Below, in pieces: positions 1 to 13,683 of a stretch of 64,000 nt of DNA. Below the pieces are notes generated by a model that was not told the DNA's origin, did no database searches, and saw only the letters and a list, made by a program, of their open reading frames with translations. The stretch comes from Trichoplax adhaerens (taxonomy: Eukaryota; Placozoa; Uniplacotomia; Trichoplacea; Trichoplacidae). Every line of letters starts with the position of its first letter. Positions within the stretch are counted from its first letter, which is position 1. The stretch is from contig NW_002060943.1 of assembly GCF_000150275.1 (NCBI RefSeq), positions 5,917,950 to 5,981,949 of the forward strand. Direction: 5' to 3'. The position numbers and the translations under genes were made by a program.

Positions 1-3000
1 TTTAGCAACAATATCACGATTATGCACGCTAATTGTCATCAACGCAACCAAACTCTCATATTTGTGTAAAGGCAAGGGTCGATGAGCTAAGTCGGCTTGT
101 CTGTTTAAATCACTAATCAAATCTTCACGAATCTTCTTTAAGGAATTTCCATGGTTTTTTTCCAGTAAAGATGACGTAACATGCTTGCAAAACATGATTT
201 GTGTCTGTAAAGTTTGAAATAGCAGCGTTAGCGATCTATCTAAAAGACAATTCGTAATATAGCGCTGTAGGTTGGCTCAAATATCAGTCCGACCATATAG
301 TAATACAATTATCCGCAATCTTATGCTTCATTATTTAAATTCGCATCAAGTTACAGTGCACCTTACACCCAAATAGTAATTATAAAGAAATTCATAAAGT
401 AGTTACCATAGAATGTCTAGTAAGACTGTGCCTACACGCACTCATACACGTAAACTATCATTTTATCATATTTCCAACTAACGTAATAAATGCTAAAGGC
501 TGGATAGCAAGCTGTATATTTTGTAGCAATATAGTAGCTGGAGTACATATAGGGAATCATGGTACTGATATAAGTTTACTATACTTTATAAGAAAATTTG
601 TTTTAAGTTTCAGACAGCTTTAACAGAATTTAAATAAAGCTTTCATGAATATGCAATGGCTAAGGATTGGCTAGATAGTACGTTGCATATTACTGGTGTT
701 CTGATGATATCTTTACGATATACCTATATATTGTTTATTACTGTAATCAAGAAGACTTACAGTAGTGAGAATAATTTGGCCAAAATTTTTCTCAAACCAT
801 GCTGTTTTCTCAAGATTATTCCAAGTCCTGATACCATCGTTCAATTCCCTAGAAATAATGACTCTCCATTAATAATGATATATATGCCATGATAAGGAAA
901 AACTATCCAGTATTCCTTCATTCTAATCTAATTTAGACTAAAGTGACTAGATGTAGCAAGTTTACATTCGAAGGGTATCAAACATCGCCGTTTCAATTGA
1001 AGCAAGCCAATTCTCAACATTTCCAACGGTTGCTATAGATCTACAATTTTAAGAAATATATTTTTGCCAGCTTAATGCGCTTACTAAGTATTATTAAATA
1101 AGACAAAAACATTCGTACTTTATCAATTTAACAGTCTCGTATTCCGAAGATATCATAGCGATTATTGATACTGAACCAATGTCAGCTTCTTTATCCAGCA
1201 TAAGTTGCTTAACGTTGCTAAAGCATTTCGATAAGTGAGGCTAACAAGAAGAATAATTAAAACATTACAAACAACAAATAAATAATCCGTTTGTTTTTAT
1301 TTTAATTTTAAATAACATATTCATATTAAATACCTGAATAGCTTTGGGATTTTTGGAATTGGATATAACGTCCAACAACTCTTCATTACTTAAAAAGTAA
1401 AATCTTGGACAGACAAGGCGTTTCGTTTCAAGATAATCCTGAGAATAATAATTCTAATCTTTAGTAAATTGCAGATCCTAAATTAAGTTTTACATACCAT
1501 GCTTCAAGTCTATTCTATTAATACTTTTTATAATCCATTTATACATTTTACAACTCATTTTAACTTAGTTGCCTGCATTTATAAAATTATAATCATTGTA
1601 CCCAATACTCTAAGATTTATAAGACTAGAATATGAAATGATAGTTCAAATTTTAACTAAGGCTAATAAATTTATCGTAAACCACTGTAAATGTCTAATCT
1701 ACGGTAGTACTATTCTACATTTTCTTCTATAGTAATATCTTTGTTACATCGATTTAATTACACATATTTTGTCTAAGTATATTACTGCAAACCAATATAA
1801 ATCACCTCTAAACATTTAAAGATCTTATCCAAGTGCGAATGACCAGCTTGAAGTATTTCTAGTACACCTAATAAGAAATGATCACGTTAGTGTCTAATTT
1901 AACTTTAGATTATAAGATCGCGTTATAAACTGATCTTAGCTACAATTAGATATTAGACTACGAAATTGCGTTAAGCAAAACTAATCTCAGCGCAATTTAG
2001 TACAGTACCCGCAGCTGTTGCTGATCTCATTGCATTTGGCCTTTCGTGGGTATGTCGCATGATATCACGCCATGACTTATCAACTTGGGAGAACAATTTA
2101 TTCTCAACTGGTAATTGCCTATGGCCAATTCAGAATTGAATTAAACAGACTTTATAGCACTATGCATTTGATATCAAATATGAACCTTTCAGAATTAAGA
2201 TATAAAATAATTTACTACCGTTGTATATCGGCGGTTGCAAAAATATTTTCCAGATATAGCCATTTCCTTTGACAGATTAACCATTCTTCAAATGTTTCAG
2301 TAAATATATCTAATTTTTTATCCCACTCTTCCATAGTATTCTATCAGAAATCAATAGTAAAATCTTAAATCAGAAAAGATCAGAAGTCTTCTAAAATTGA
2401 GCAGGAAAAAAAATTTCTACCTTAATAGGCTCGACATATCGAGAACCCTTAATAGTAGCCAACGTGACTTGACTTTCATCTAACAAAGTAAAGATATCAT
2501 CGGCAGCACCAATAATAAAAGTCCCATTCGTATGAGGAACCAATGTAAAATCGGTACTTAACCAGGAATCAATCATCTAGCCACAAGCAACAATTCATGG
2601 AATGAAAGCGTTAAATAACTGAATGGACTCTCTTGCTTAATGTCAGTTCATCGCAAAATGAATACTCATGATTATAAATATTGATTGTACCGCTGTATAT
2701 ACCTTATGTAACATAGATTCAAGAATGCTTTCATTAACGGCTTGGGTTGATACATCAATAATTTCATCTCGATGATCCATGATCTTCAATTAAAACATAA
2801 ATATTATATTAATATATACAATCTAAATTGCATTTTGTATGAAATATTAGTGATATTAAATAATAACATTTTAAACAAGGTTTTAAATTCAAGAATATAA
2901 TCATCTGTCTAGACTTAGATACAACCTGTAGTGTAAGCAACTCCCCAAGCGTAAACCCTTTCGTTCTAATTTGTGGTCCTAGAATACGTTGTATAGTAGT

Positions 3001-6000
3001 CCAATGCCGCTGTTTTAGCGATTCATTTTTCAAACTAGATATAATCGGCATGACTTCCCGAAATCGTAACACTTTTTCTTTTAAAGTCGGTAAAATATTA
3101 TTGACAGGTAAACCTATATGAATTAAGAAATAATATTGAAATTTTTGAAATGCGTCAAATTACTTTATGCTAAATTCTTTATATCCATGATTAAGTGAGC
3201 ATATACCGATTTCAGCCGCATTTATCATATTATAACACTAATTTTGCATTGACATTCACCTTTGTCTAATAAAAAGACAGTTTGCGCAAAGCGATTTACA
3301 GTTTTCTGCAGTCCTTCAACGTCGAGAGACTCGAGTTCACTCTTAATTAATTGAACATATAATTTATCCCACTCATCCATCGATTCCCAAAGCATGCGAC
3401 GAAGGGATAAATCACGTTGAACTTCGCCAATTTCACTCTGTAATGACAACGCGCTATTCACGGTAGTACTACCATCAATGATACCTTGCCTAAAATTGGA
3501 TAAATGCAACGCAGCCAAGATGGTTAAAAATTGGCTAAATACTAGATTGATAGTATTATACGTATTGATGATGCTTAAGCAAGTACTATACATAATCCAA
3601 GAAATTGTAGCTTACGCATATATAAGGATAAATAATCATAAATACTGGATTACAGCAATAACCAACGGTAATAGAAATTAGAACTTACTCAAGTAACGCT
3701 CTTCTCTTTGTAGCAGCTGATAGAGCTGCACCAAATTGATCTTGATATGAAGAATAGTCATGAGCCTTTTCAACTAGAGCATCAACGCGATCAGTCAGTT
3801 CGTGAATTTTTCCTAATGCAACAATACTAATGGTATCAGCGTCCAGTAATAATGATACTCGAATATCCTGTTTTAAGACATAGAGTTGTTGCTTTAAATC
3901 ATCGACCAAATATTCAAGATCATTGGTGAACTTTTGAATGTTTTCATCTCGTTTAGCTTCACATTGTATTATGACAGACTGCATGAAGAGAAACGATATT
4001 ACCATTACAACATCATACCAACAATTTTACATTCTCTTTAAAATTTAATAAATATTATTACTTTTAGATGGGTAAACGTCGGCATTAATGTTTGGTACAA
4101 TGCTAATTCTTCGCCTTCCATGACAATATCGAAATCTCGAATTAGGGTAAATAGCTTTGTAACCACAGTGAATTCCTTTTCTAGAGATGGTAATTGTCGT
4201 AGCATCAATGCTAAGAATGATAAATGCTCGACAAATTCTTCTACCGATTCTGGATATTTATCTAATTTTTTGGAAGCAGTCTGCAATAATTGGCAGTTGA
4301 AAAAAGTTAAAACATGTCATAAGCTATAAACTTTTTATTTAGTAGGGATATCTATCCATTTATAAATCGATACCATTTAGCAATAAGGTGCCAACGGCTA
4401 ATTATACAAAAATGATACCCTTAATACCTTAATTGTTGTTATGAGTTCGGTGTTCTTCTTGCTTGCAATTGTTGGTAAATGTTGATAAATATCTTTAAGA
4501 ATTTTTTCCGGAAATGGCAGAATCGTATTTCGAAATAAAGTAGTATCCACTTCTAGAAGACCAAGACGATATGACCGAATAATGGACTTCATCGAAGATA
4601 CCTGAAGGTAAGGTTATTACTAACTCAGTATAATCGCTAACTATAAAAGCTGTAGCATGGTTGCAATAGATATCTTGCCAAGGGGCTACAAAAACTGGCT
4701 AAAATTTATTTTGAGTACAACTGCTACAGAAAATGCAATACTAAATTCTCAAGATAGATAGATTTGCATATTAATGAAAGTGTTCTGTGTCTATGCGTAC
4801 GTTAACCTTACTTCCTAATGAATAAGCAGTAAATTTACCCTTGTGAAATGCAGGAAATAACTAGAACAATATGTAATTACAGAAAGTACACATCAAATAC
4901 CATATACGTAGTAGGTAAATCATGTCATATGGCTTCTTGACTGCCTACTTATGTTATTATATCTGCATCCAGCTTATTGAGATATAATACAGCATAGTAG
5001 ATGGTATATGTCATGCAAAGTGTTGAGTTAGCATACTGCAAATTTGTCGCAAATATCGATTACACCAAGCGGAAAATTAAGAAATACTCCAACCGAAAAT
5101 TCCAATTCTGAATGATTATATTATAATACGCAGAATGATATTTATTCAGAATTTTTTTTATCGATTTTTTAATGCAAAGATACCTGTTCTGTATGCTGTT
5201 GTAAGATCTCTTGAAATTCATCTGTTGACCATTCATGCTGCGCCATGGAATTATTAACATCAATTTGACCACAGGAATCGACCATTTCACAAAAATGATC
5301 ATATTCCTAAAAGACGTTCAAGAAGAGAACTTAAACAGATCAGCTCCACCATAAGCACGATAATTATGCGAGTAGCATAAATTTCTTCGAATCTCAGTAT
5401 CGTAATTTAATTGCTTTAAGGTTTACTATTCATAGTACCTTACAATACATGGCAACATCTTCAATAGCTTCTTTTAGTAATACAAAAATTTTACGCAATG
5501 ACGCATTATAAATATTGTCATCGCCGAAAATAAAATGGATATCAGGCCAAGGGTATCGTTTTTCAGTATCGGATTGACCTTCATCTATTTTAATATTGTA
5601 ATTAGTATTGATATCAAATTTACTGTTATATACCCAAGTAAGAGTTAAATTTAAAAATTACTCTTCTTTCTGCATCAATATTAACATTAAATCAATTTTA
5701 ATATACAGCTGCTACACTTTGACGTACTTTTGTCAATAGATAATTTAATGTAATACTTTTCGGTCGACCAATATTTATGTAGACAAGCTTGCTTTAATAA
5801 GGAGGGGAGATGGAGGACGCATTTTTCAATGTTCCCAATAATATCCTGCATTTTTTGTCGAAAATCTTGTCTGTCAGGTTGAAAAGCTATTATAGAACCA
5901 TCCTAGATAGTAAATTAAAGCGGATAGTATTAGCATCGGAGAAATCTGATAATATATAAACTGTAGCTAATACTACTTGAAATCAATTATTTAATAAAAT

Positions 6001-9000
6001 AATAGTAAGTGAGATGTAATCAAAATATAGATATAAATCCCTCCTTCTTCTATATAAGGACGACTTACTGTAACATCTTCTTCGTCCTCAGTTAAATGAT
6101 CGAATGCTAACGGTTCCATAATAATCTGATTAGGATATTGATATGTAACCGGCGCAGCAGTAAATGCTACCGATTTCTTGCGACCTTTATGATTGCTTGG
6201 CTGATCATTCATGCCTACAATGATAGACTTTCGTGGAGCATTTAATCGGTTAGTCCTGGTACCTTGCAACGACTCCACACTTGTCCTTTTCTGTTGGAGC
6301 AGTTCTACATTAGTTCGTGGATACTGATTTAGCTCGATACTTGATCGTTTACTGTGTGAAGCAATTTCACCACTAGATCGCTTATTTGGTGAGAGCTGGA
6401 TGCTTGTCCGTTGACGACGTGGTGATGCTAACTCATTGGAGTGGATCTTACGATACTGTGAATAATCCACACTCGAACGCTTGTAGAGGGATGTTTCCAG
6501 ACTTTTCCGTTTGCCATAGGACATCTCAATACTTTTACCTTTAGAACGAGCCAGTGATGATGTTCCTTTAGTTGAGCTTCCGTTATTACCATCTTTTTCA
6601 GGTAAAATAATCACTAAATCCAGCTTAAGTAAGGCCTTAGCGCCGTCGTTGATAACATTATGCTTTTCAGTGCCTAATAATAGATCGTTCTCATTTTTAA
6701 TTAAACGTGATCTCCATTTCGTTTTCTTTCTCATATCGCTAAGATATTTGACAGCCCATTCTTTTTGATCGCTGTCTACATTAGCACATGCAACAAATTC
6801 AGCTAGCAGTAGGCGCATAGCAACAATAACAATTCGACGCGATAGTTCAAGTATTAAGTAATCAATATATTTGAGAAAGCTACGTAAACGATCTAAAACA
6901 GCTCGCCATCGTACTATGGCTGCATGATCTAAGGATTTCTTCTTCTGTTGACTTGAACCGGATCGAATTTCTGCATCTGCAAGAGTCAGCGATAGGAAAT
7001 TTACTTTTTTAACTTAACATGCAATACAGGATAATAAAAGATAGCGTATCTTCAATAAGAAATATTCAAATCATTCCAATTATCGAAAATGAAAATTGCA
7101 ACCATTCATGTAATGAAAGAAAATTTCATTTTATACAAGTCTGACCTACCAAATTTAAAATTCAAATTAATTCCTTCATGTTCACAAATTTCCTATAAGA
7201 AATAACGTATGATAAGTACGTTTGCTTTATCGCTACAGTGAAGATCGCAATGACAAGATTTATATCAAAGCTACTATCATAATGAAATGATGATCACTCA
7301 TTATTCATGACCATATCATTCTGCTTGGATAACCTGACAAACAGATGAAACGATTTGGACAACGTTTTCATACAGTAATTTTAGTTTTTCTTCTGCAAGA
7401 TGTCGTTGCTGAGTTTGGATACGAATAAATTCATTCAATGATAGCGTTCTATCTGTAGTTACTACTACTAATACGATACCACTATCATCGCTGCTACGGC
7501 CATCAAGACTACTCGATGCAGCTTCGCACCATGAACGAATGGTTAAGGCAGCTCGCTGCAACGTATACTGGGTTAGAAATAAATCTTGCTTGATGTAAGA
7601 TCTAAACAATCGATAAATATTAAATCAATGACCTATATTCTCCTATTATATCAACTCAATATCCATCAAAATTTGAAGATTTTAACCGTATTCTTTGGCA
7701 TTTTTCGTAACGAATTACTCTTTTCCATTGATAGACATATTTAAATAACCTATCAAAGAATATGAAAATAGAAATGGACAGTTGCATTTGTTAGTTAAAG
7801 CTCAAAATAAATCAATACTCGAGTGAAATAAACTAATTAGCCGCCACAGCGTCGTAATACGTAAATGTAGAAACTAAAAACTCGAAAATAATATGTTCAG
7901 CATAACGTCAAATTCCCCTCCATTGCAAGCAAGGATTTTTTATTAGCCTTCCGTTCGTAATCGACTAATAAAATACCACAATTTTTTATTGCTTATTGGC
8001 TTTCCAATATTTTAGAATTCGGAGTATAAAATTGAGGCAGCGCCACATACTGTATGACTTAACTAGATATGCACAAGGTATGCTGTACACCGTACAGTGT
8101 ACACCTGCATGGTATAGAACAAGCAGTCAGAGAACTTTGAAAACATAATCTCCATCGGAATTAACAAGCAGCTACTAATTTACAATTTTTTTCATAACTA
8201 ATCATACCAAGAAATAATTAATTAAATATGAGACTTCAATTCATGCGTTTGTCAGAAGTGATGTGACGATGTTTTGCCAAAGCAGTTGTTAGTAAGATAT
8301 CCAAATGCCATTATAGTAGGAAAAGAATGCAATTTATTAAGTTTATCACTGCGTTAGATATCACTGCGAAGGCGACTTAAACCAAATGTATTAAATATCG
8401 TCATTTAACTACAAATTCTGCTAATGACTTAATTTTAGAACAAGTTTGAAGATCAATCCAGTTGCCATCAATGGCTTCAATTGTAACTTTGTACTGTTTA
8501 CAAATTATGTATTCAAGGATTAGTAGAATATCAATGTTATAATTGGCGAAAGCATATCCTAACTGTTATATTAAATCCCCACTCAGTAATCTTTTGAATG
8601 GAATTATAGTATTCCAGCGAAACAAAAACAGTGCCAACTGCTTCTTTCTAGCTGAGATACGGTCAAAACTATCCATCAATGGCAGTAGGGTAGCAAATTA
8701 GTAACGCCTTCCTATAGGCTATTAATAACTTACTAATTCCATGCTATAGCTCAAAATTTTGCTACGACATCGATTAATATTTATATAGTATGATAAGTAA
8801 ACATATACAGTACTTGTAAATTGTAATAATCGCATCTCTACATTATTACAATATTACCTGAATTTAGTAAAGAAAGGAATTCGACAAATTTGATGAAATA
8901 AGTCTCTTTCATGCATCCATAACAGTGTAGGCAAGCATTCTACTTCTTCGCCAGATTTAATCTAAAAATTTTTATAATCAAAATTGTATTCTTACACGCT

Positions 9001-11472
9001 ATTATAGGCTGGTCATATATTAGCTGTAATACAACCAAACTCGCAAAATGACTGTCCATTAAGAAAATTAAAAAATAATTATAACTAAAACAAGCAATGA
9101 ACTCATCAAAATGATTCATTTCTAAACACTTTTCATAAACTTACCAGAGTTATATTACTTGCACTAGCGGTATAATAGCTAGCACATTTTAACACTGAAC
9201 TAGCGTTAACAATTTTCAAATCATACGGATTACAAGCTTCTCCTGAACGGGGTAAAGCATAGACAAATTGTCCACCATCTTTCCTTCGAAATAGAAATTT
9301 TAGGTCTTCATTCTTTTTATTATCCATTTCTAGGACGGTATGTTTAGATTTGCTAAGTTGCAGCTGTCTTCGAAATTGCTGTATATCGGAACTCAAGCCG
9401 ATTTGATTACGCTCCCAAACCAGATACTCGTAAACATCATCTGTTTTGGGCCTTTTTAACAAATTATCCTCTTGATTTTCTACCGAGATATAAAACGAAA
9501 TATTATTTTAGCGATATAATGAGCTAAGCATCTCCTTCCATCAAACCAGACTGACGGTATAGTTATTCAACATATTATTCATTACATCAAGGTTGAGCAC
9601 GTTAACATTAGCCTTTCGTTATTAGTATTGATTTCCCACAAATAATGATGATATACGAAATATCATCCATGAGAGGCAAATTTACTAATGTGACAATCGA
9701 CTTAGGTAGACATAATCATGTAAAGTCATTGAAAGACAACCTAAAGTTTACTCATTTTCTTATTATTAATGCAATCAGAACCACAGAAGTTTCTCCTTCA
9801 GTAATATTACCTTGTTGGAAAGACTTAATTCGCCTCTGATCATTTTTCTTAATAGGTTTGATTGGTTCACAATCTTGCGATTTTCCATCAATACCCACTT
9901 CGCTCTCTTTACTGCTAAGTATTTCTTCTTGCTGAGTTTTTGTCGCGTTTTGCTAATTACATAATAATAATAAACGTAATCTAATATTATTACATGTAAG
10001 CGGCAAAGTAACACTTTTGCTCCAATTTCCACTTATGAAGTCTCTATTCTGTTAATTAATCTAATATTATCAGTTTAAACAACCAATTATCACTATCTCA
10101 TAGATATCGAAATGCTGACTCAAGCTAATGAGAGATAGAGAAGACCTGGAACCACGCGAAAAATAATAACAAAAAGATAATAAAAGGAAATAAAAAATGA
10201 AACACTAAAAATCGAATATATACGCCGCGCGAGCGCAAAGAAATATATATATCGTGGTCTTCTCTATCTAATGAGATGCCACATTGGCACAATTAAGACT
10301 ATATAATATAAGAGTATATGATACCATTTATATTAACGCTATAACAATATTTCTATCAAGAAACTAGTTTCCACTAGTAGAACTGTTAACGGACCGCGAC
10401 GTAAAACATACCAAAAAAAGATAAATGATCAAATAAAATTAGTCAGTTATGAAACTTTAGTATCTATGTGCCTAGAATACAAATGATAAAGTAATTAGTG
10501 ATTTGAGTATCTTTAATTCTACGGCCAGGATCAAAAGTCATGAATTATATGCATGAAGCATAAACAGATGATCTGATACACTGATTAATCTCAAACTACA
10601 TTTTCTAACTTCTATAATAGCCTTTCTGCAACAGAAAATAAAGATGGATTTCTAACAAAAAATAATAGCATCTGTATTTTAAATACGGTATCCGCTATAA
10701 CGTCATGTCTAGAATTTGAAGAGCACAGCAGTACAATATACGAATGATCGGATTAATACCAAGTAGTCTATTTGACAAAAATTGCACCGTTTCACTGACT
10801 AGCAAAATGCGCTTAGGAAATGATCAATTGAAAGCCAAATTTAATTTATCTATTTCATCGATAAATCTCATTGCTAACGAATATTGCGTTCAATTATTTG
10901 ATACAGTAGAAGCTGTAGTACGGATCATAATTGATGATTTCAAGTCTCAATAACCACCAAGTTATGATCATGGACTAAGATAGCACGATGTAACTGCAAA
11001 TAACAGGACTATCGCTATTTGCTGTTTTTATCAATGATATTTAAAGTACGACTTTACCTTAATTTTAGATTCATCATCGTTGCGATTTCGTAGATTTCTA
11101 ATCCTTTCCTTATCTTTTTTCAATAACGTAGTTCGATAAACACTTGAATTATTCTCAGCTTTCTTAATAACATCAGGTAGTACTTGTCGCGTAATACCCT
11201 AATGAAAGTACAGATCATAATTTCAATCTTTAATATTGTTAATTATATAATGGGCTTCAATATCAGCTACTATATTTCTAGTAGTCAAATTATGATTCAA
11301 AAATTAGCTCATTACAACATTTCCATGGAGAATACTTGTAATATTTTATAATTTCAAGATGATTTACCTGAACTTCTAATTGTTGCTTGGGTAAGGTAGC
11401 TAAATTCTTCTCTAATGGACTACTACTTTTATTTCTATCTACTAAGGCAGGTAAAATTCGCTTTCCATCCAT
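1..11472 (-). CDS. Axonemal dynein heavy chain, N-terminal tail and linker (3' part off the left edge)
   Basis: ATP-driven microtubule motor subunit of ciliary inner arms. Exons fitted by GT-AG and phase: 11472-11368, 11198-11058, 9952-9811, 9479-9145, 8961-8858, 7601-7334, 7192-7150, 6976-6069, 5902 to about 5720, 5622-5439, 5306-5184, 4601-4428, 4280-4062, 3978-3689, 3489-3260, 3113-2926, 2783-2703, 2576-2421, 2340-2219, 2118-2009, 1858-1806, 1438-1334, 1240-1119, 1040-966, 848-761 and 204 to edge. Dynein signatures in order: NPYDLKIV and YYTASAS, TLSLNEF, SLKNESLKQRHW, RKWLYLENIF then RQLPVE across a junction, CPRFYFLSNEELL, NVENWL, and ALMTISVHNRDIV just before AAA1. About 1,580 codons are seen; the family runs to 4,000 or more. 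The tail most resembles single-headed DNAH6/DNAH14 types; this subtype call is from memory of the family. Exons between 8858 and 7601, around 5720 and between 761 and 204 are unresolved. Start is the first ATG of exon 1. Confidence 0.9.
6235..6525 (-). repeat. Basic Ser/Thr repeat encoded inside the dynein tail
   Basis: Within the 908-base dynein exon (6976-6069), roughly 95 residues form a degenerate repeat of about 11 residues around a basic-Ser/Thr-hydrophobic-acidic core: KRKSLE, KRSSVD, RQRTSIQ, KRSSGE, KRSSIE, PRTNVE, KRTSVE, TRTNRL and RKSIIV. Dynein-like sequence lies before it (helical stretch containing MRLLLAEFVACA and KKTKWRSRLIKNEN) and the exon stays open with an acidic end (LTEDEEDVT) and a strong GTAAGT donor. 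The core fits basophilic kinase sites such as PKA type (R-R/K-x-S/T). It is an insertion of low complexity, probably disordered. Confidence 0.75.
10126..10276. mobile_element. 135-bp MITE-like insertion with 8-bp target duplication
   Basis: Body 10134-10268 begins GATAGAGAAGACC and ends with its exact inverse GGTCTTCTCTATC, giving a perfect 13-bp terminal inverted repeat. It is flanked directly by TAATGAGA at 10126-10133 and again at 10269-10276, a perfect 8-bp direct repeat. The interior is A-rich with no reading frame. An 8-bp duplication is typical of hAT-superfamily transposition, so this is most simply a non-autonomous hAT-like element in a dynein intron (between exons 11198-11058 and 9952-9811). 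Superfamily assignment is inferred only from duplication length. Confidence 0.8.
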
Positions 11473-13683
11473 GGTTGTATTTCAAGACATTAGTATCTTA
11501 GCAATGACTATCTCATAAGTAATTCTATCACCATTAAGTATATTTTGTCTTTAAATCTGCTTAAGCTTTTGCAATTATCAATTAAAAGCTCTTAATATTG
11601 CAAGAATAACGCCACATTTTAGATTAGATGTCCAATGGTAGCACGAATCTTTTGTCGATGATATCAAGATATGCAACTAGTTATGTATATTGATCTTAAG
11701 TTAGATAATTTTGTTTAATTGGGTAATAGGATTTGTAAGACTGTAACTCAGCAGGTAAGTTATCTTTACCGTATGTATGAATTATTGCATCTTTTGAGCG
11801 AAAGGCCTATAAACACTACAGGCGATATGTATATTTGTATTAATTATGGACCAACAGCACTCCCATCACTAATATGTGCATACTATAGTTAAAGCTAGCC
11901 CTCTTCTCTTACTGACCCTAACCCTACATTGAAATAAGATGTCAAGTCAAATTCAATTTCCTATAGGTGTATAACCATCACACGGATAGCGGTAGTATCT
12001 TATTGGGGACAGCAATCATATCAATACTACATTCATTATCGCCAAGTGTGAACCAGTACTCAATCACTTTTATCCAATCCACCATTTACGTATGAGTTAG
12101 CTAATAGGACTATAAATTATAATGATCAATATCATTACAAATAACGCAGTGGCTGCACCTCCATATGATTGTCCGGCTCAAAAAAATTATAAGACCGTTA
12201 GCAACTTTTATCAACTTAAGTTTCTATGGTAACGCGCACGCGTAATTGTTATTTAAAGATTCGATCTAACGAGCTAATCAGATTAAGGGGACCATATTCG
12301 AGTTAGCTAGAATAAAATTAATTCCACATATGCCACAAATTTCATAAATGAAATCACTATACTCTTATCAGTGTAGGCAAGATATCTTCAAATACAGGCT
12401 CAATCACTGTATGCATTAATGTGCTGCAGGTACTACAGATTTATCATTAATAGATCTAGGATGATAGTGCAGAAACTTGGTGTTTCAGATGAATAAGTAA
12501 TATAAGCATATGATAAAGCAATTTCAATGTAAAATAGATCTAGACAAGCAAATAATTTATTGGTGGCGGTAAATATCGTTCATATTATCGTACCAAATAT
12601 GTCCAATTAATCTGTCTATTAATATCGAGGTCTTACAATAACGTACTGTATAAGAGTACGTTACAAGTTTTACCTAGACTAAACACAGGTATCAATATGG
12701 TCGTTAATTTGCTCATTATTCGACACTTTTAAACAAATTGCTCATAAAGCCCCATTATATACGATGTCATCATTGAAGTAATCTCTAAGGCCAAATTCAG
12801 GAAATCAGTGTACTGTACAGCATTAAATTAATATCCACTGCGGAAAGATTCCAGTATAAATTGATGATTTATTCAAATACCAAAGTTTCTGTACAGTACA
12901 GTATACAAAGATGGTATATAGAAATTAAATAAGCAGTGTGAACTTTACAGAATGGCCGCAATTTGCATGAGAAGTAATGATGAAATAGCTTCTATAGACC
13001 ATAAGTTATTATTTATGGTTATAACATTCCAGTTTTTTATTTGCTTCTGATTCGTTACTTATTTAATATGTATAGTAGTATAATCAGTTCCCTTTCATTT
13101 CACAGTATTCTGGCAGCAATTAAAATTTGATATATTTTTAACTAACTTTTCTCGATATAAAATAACAAAAATAGCGTAATGACAATGAGTAAAATCGCTG
13201 ATTATCAGATAATTCTTAGATGTTATTAGAAGGAAAAAGATCATCATTCTAATATTCCTAATGTTGCACCAAACAAAGTACCGTAATAAATCTTATATAA
13301 CATGTTACAGTATAAAATATTTAAATCCAACATTATAATATTGCTGGATATTTTGAAAATTTAGTTTATCAACTACTAGTGTGTAGATAAAATTATTTAT
13401 TTACGAAGCTAAGTCTCATATTATCTCTATCTCTAATTAAATTAACTAACCCATCCTATAAGGAATAGGAATCGAATATTACGTTAGAATAATACTTGTC
13501 GCGGCTTATTCAGTATATTTTATAGATAGTTGTAAACATATTTAAGACTAATCATAATAAATGTGATAAATCCAAATAACTTCGGTTCTGCTAAATAAAA
13601 GTATCATCATCGATAAATGTGACGATAGAATAAATATTTGACCAGTTCAAGAAGCTGCACATCTATATACATGTAGTTCCGCC
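11473..13683. other. Intergenic region between divergent dynein and SMP/C2 genes
   Basis: About 2.2 kb separating two start codons that face away from each other, so it must hold both promoters. I see no supported exon. Two short GTACAG-type palindromic tracts occur near 12,811 and 12,890. A telomere-like CCCTAACCCTA fragment occurs once near 11,918, too short to mean anything. Confidence 0.6.

Noticed and set aside
8410-8560. Open minus-strand stretch with KVTIEAIDGNWIDLQ taken as a dynein exon
   Set aside because: It has no resemblance to the dynein tail, and the next true tail motif (TLSLNEF) lies at 7601-7334; left unassigned.
11916-11930. CCCTAACCCTA telomere-like sequence
   Set aside because: Less than two full units; chance is sufficient.
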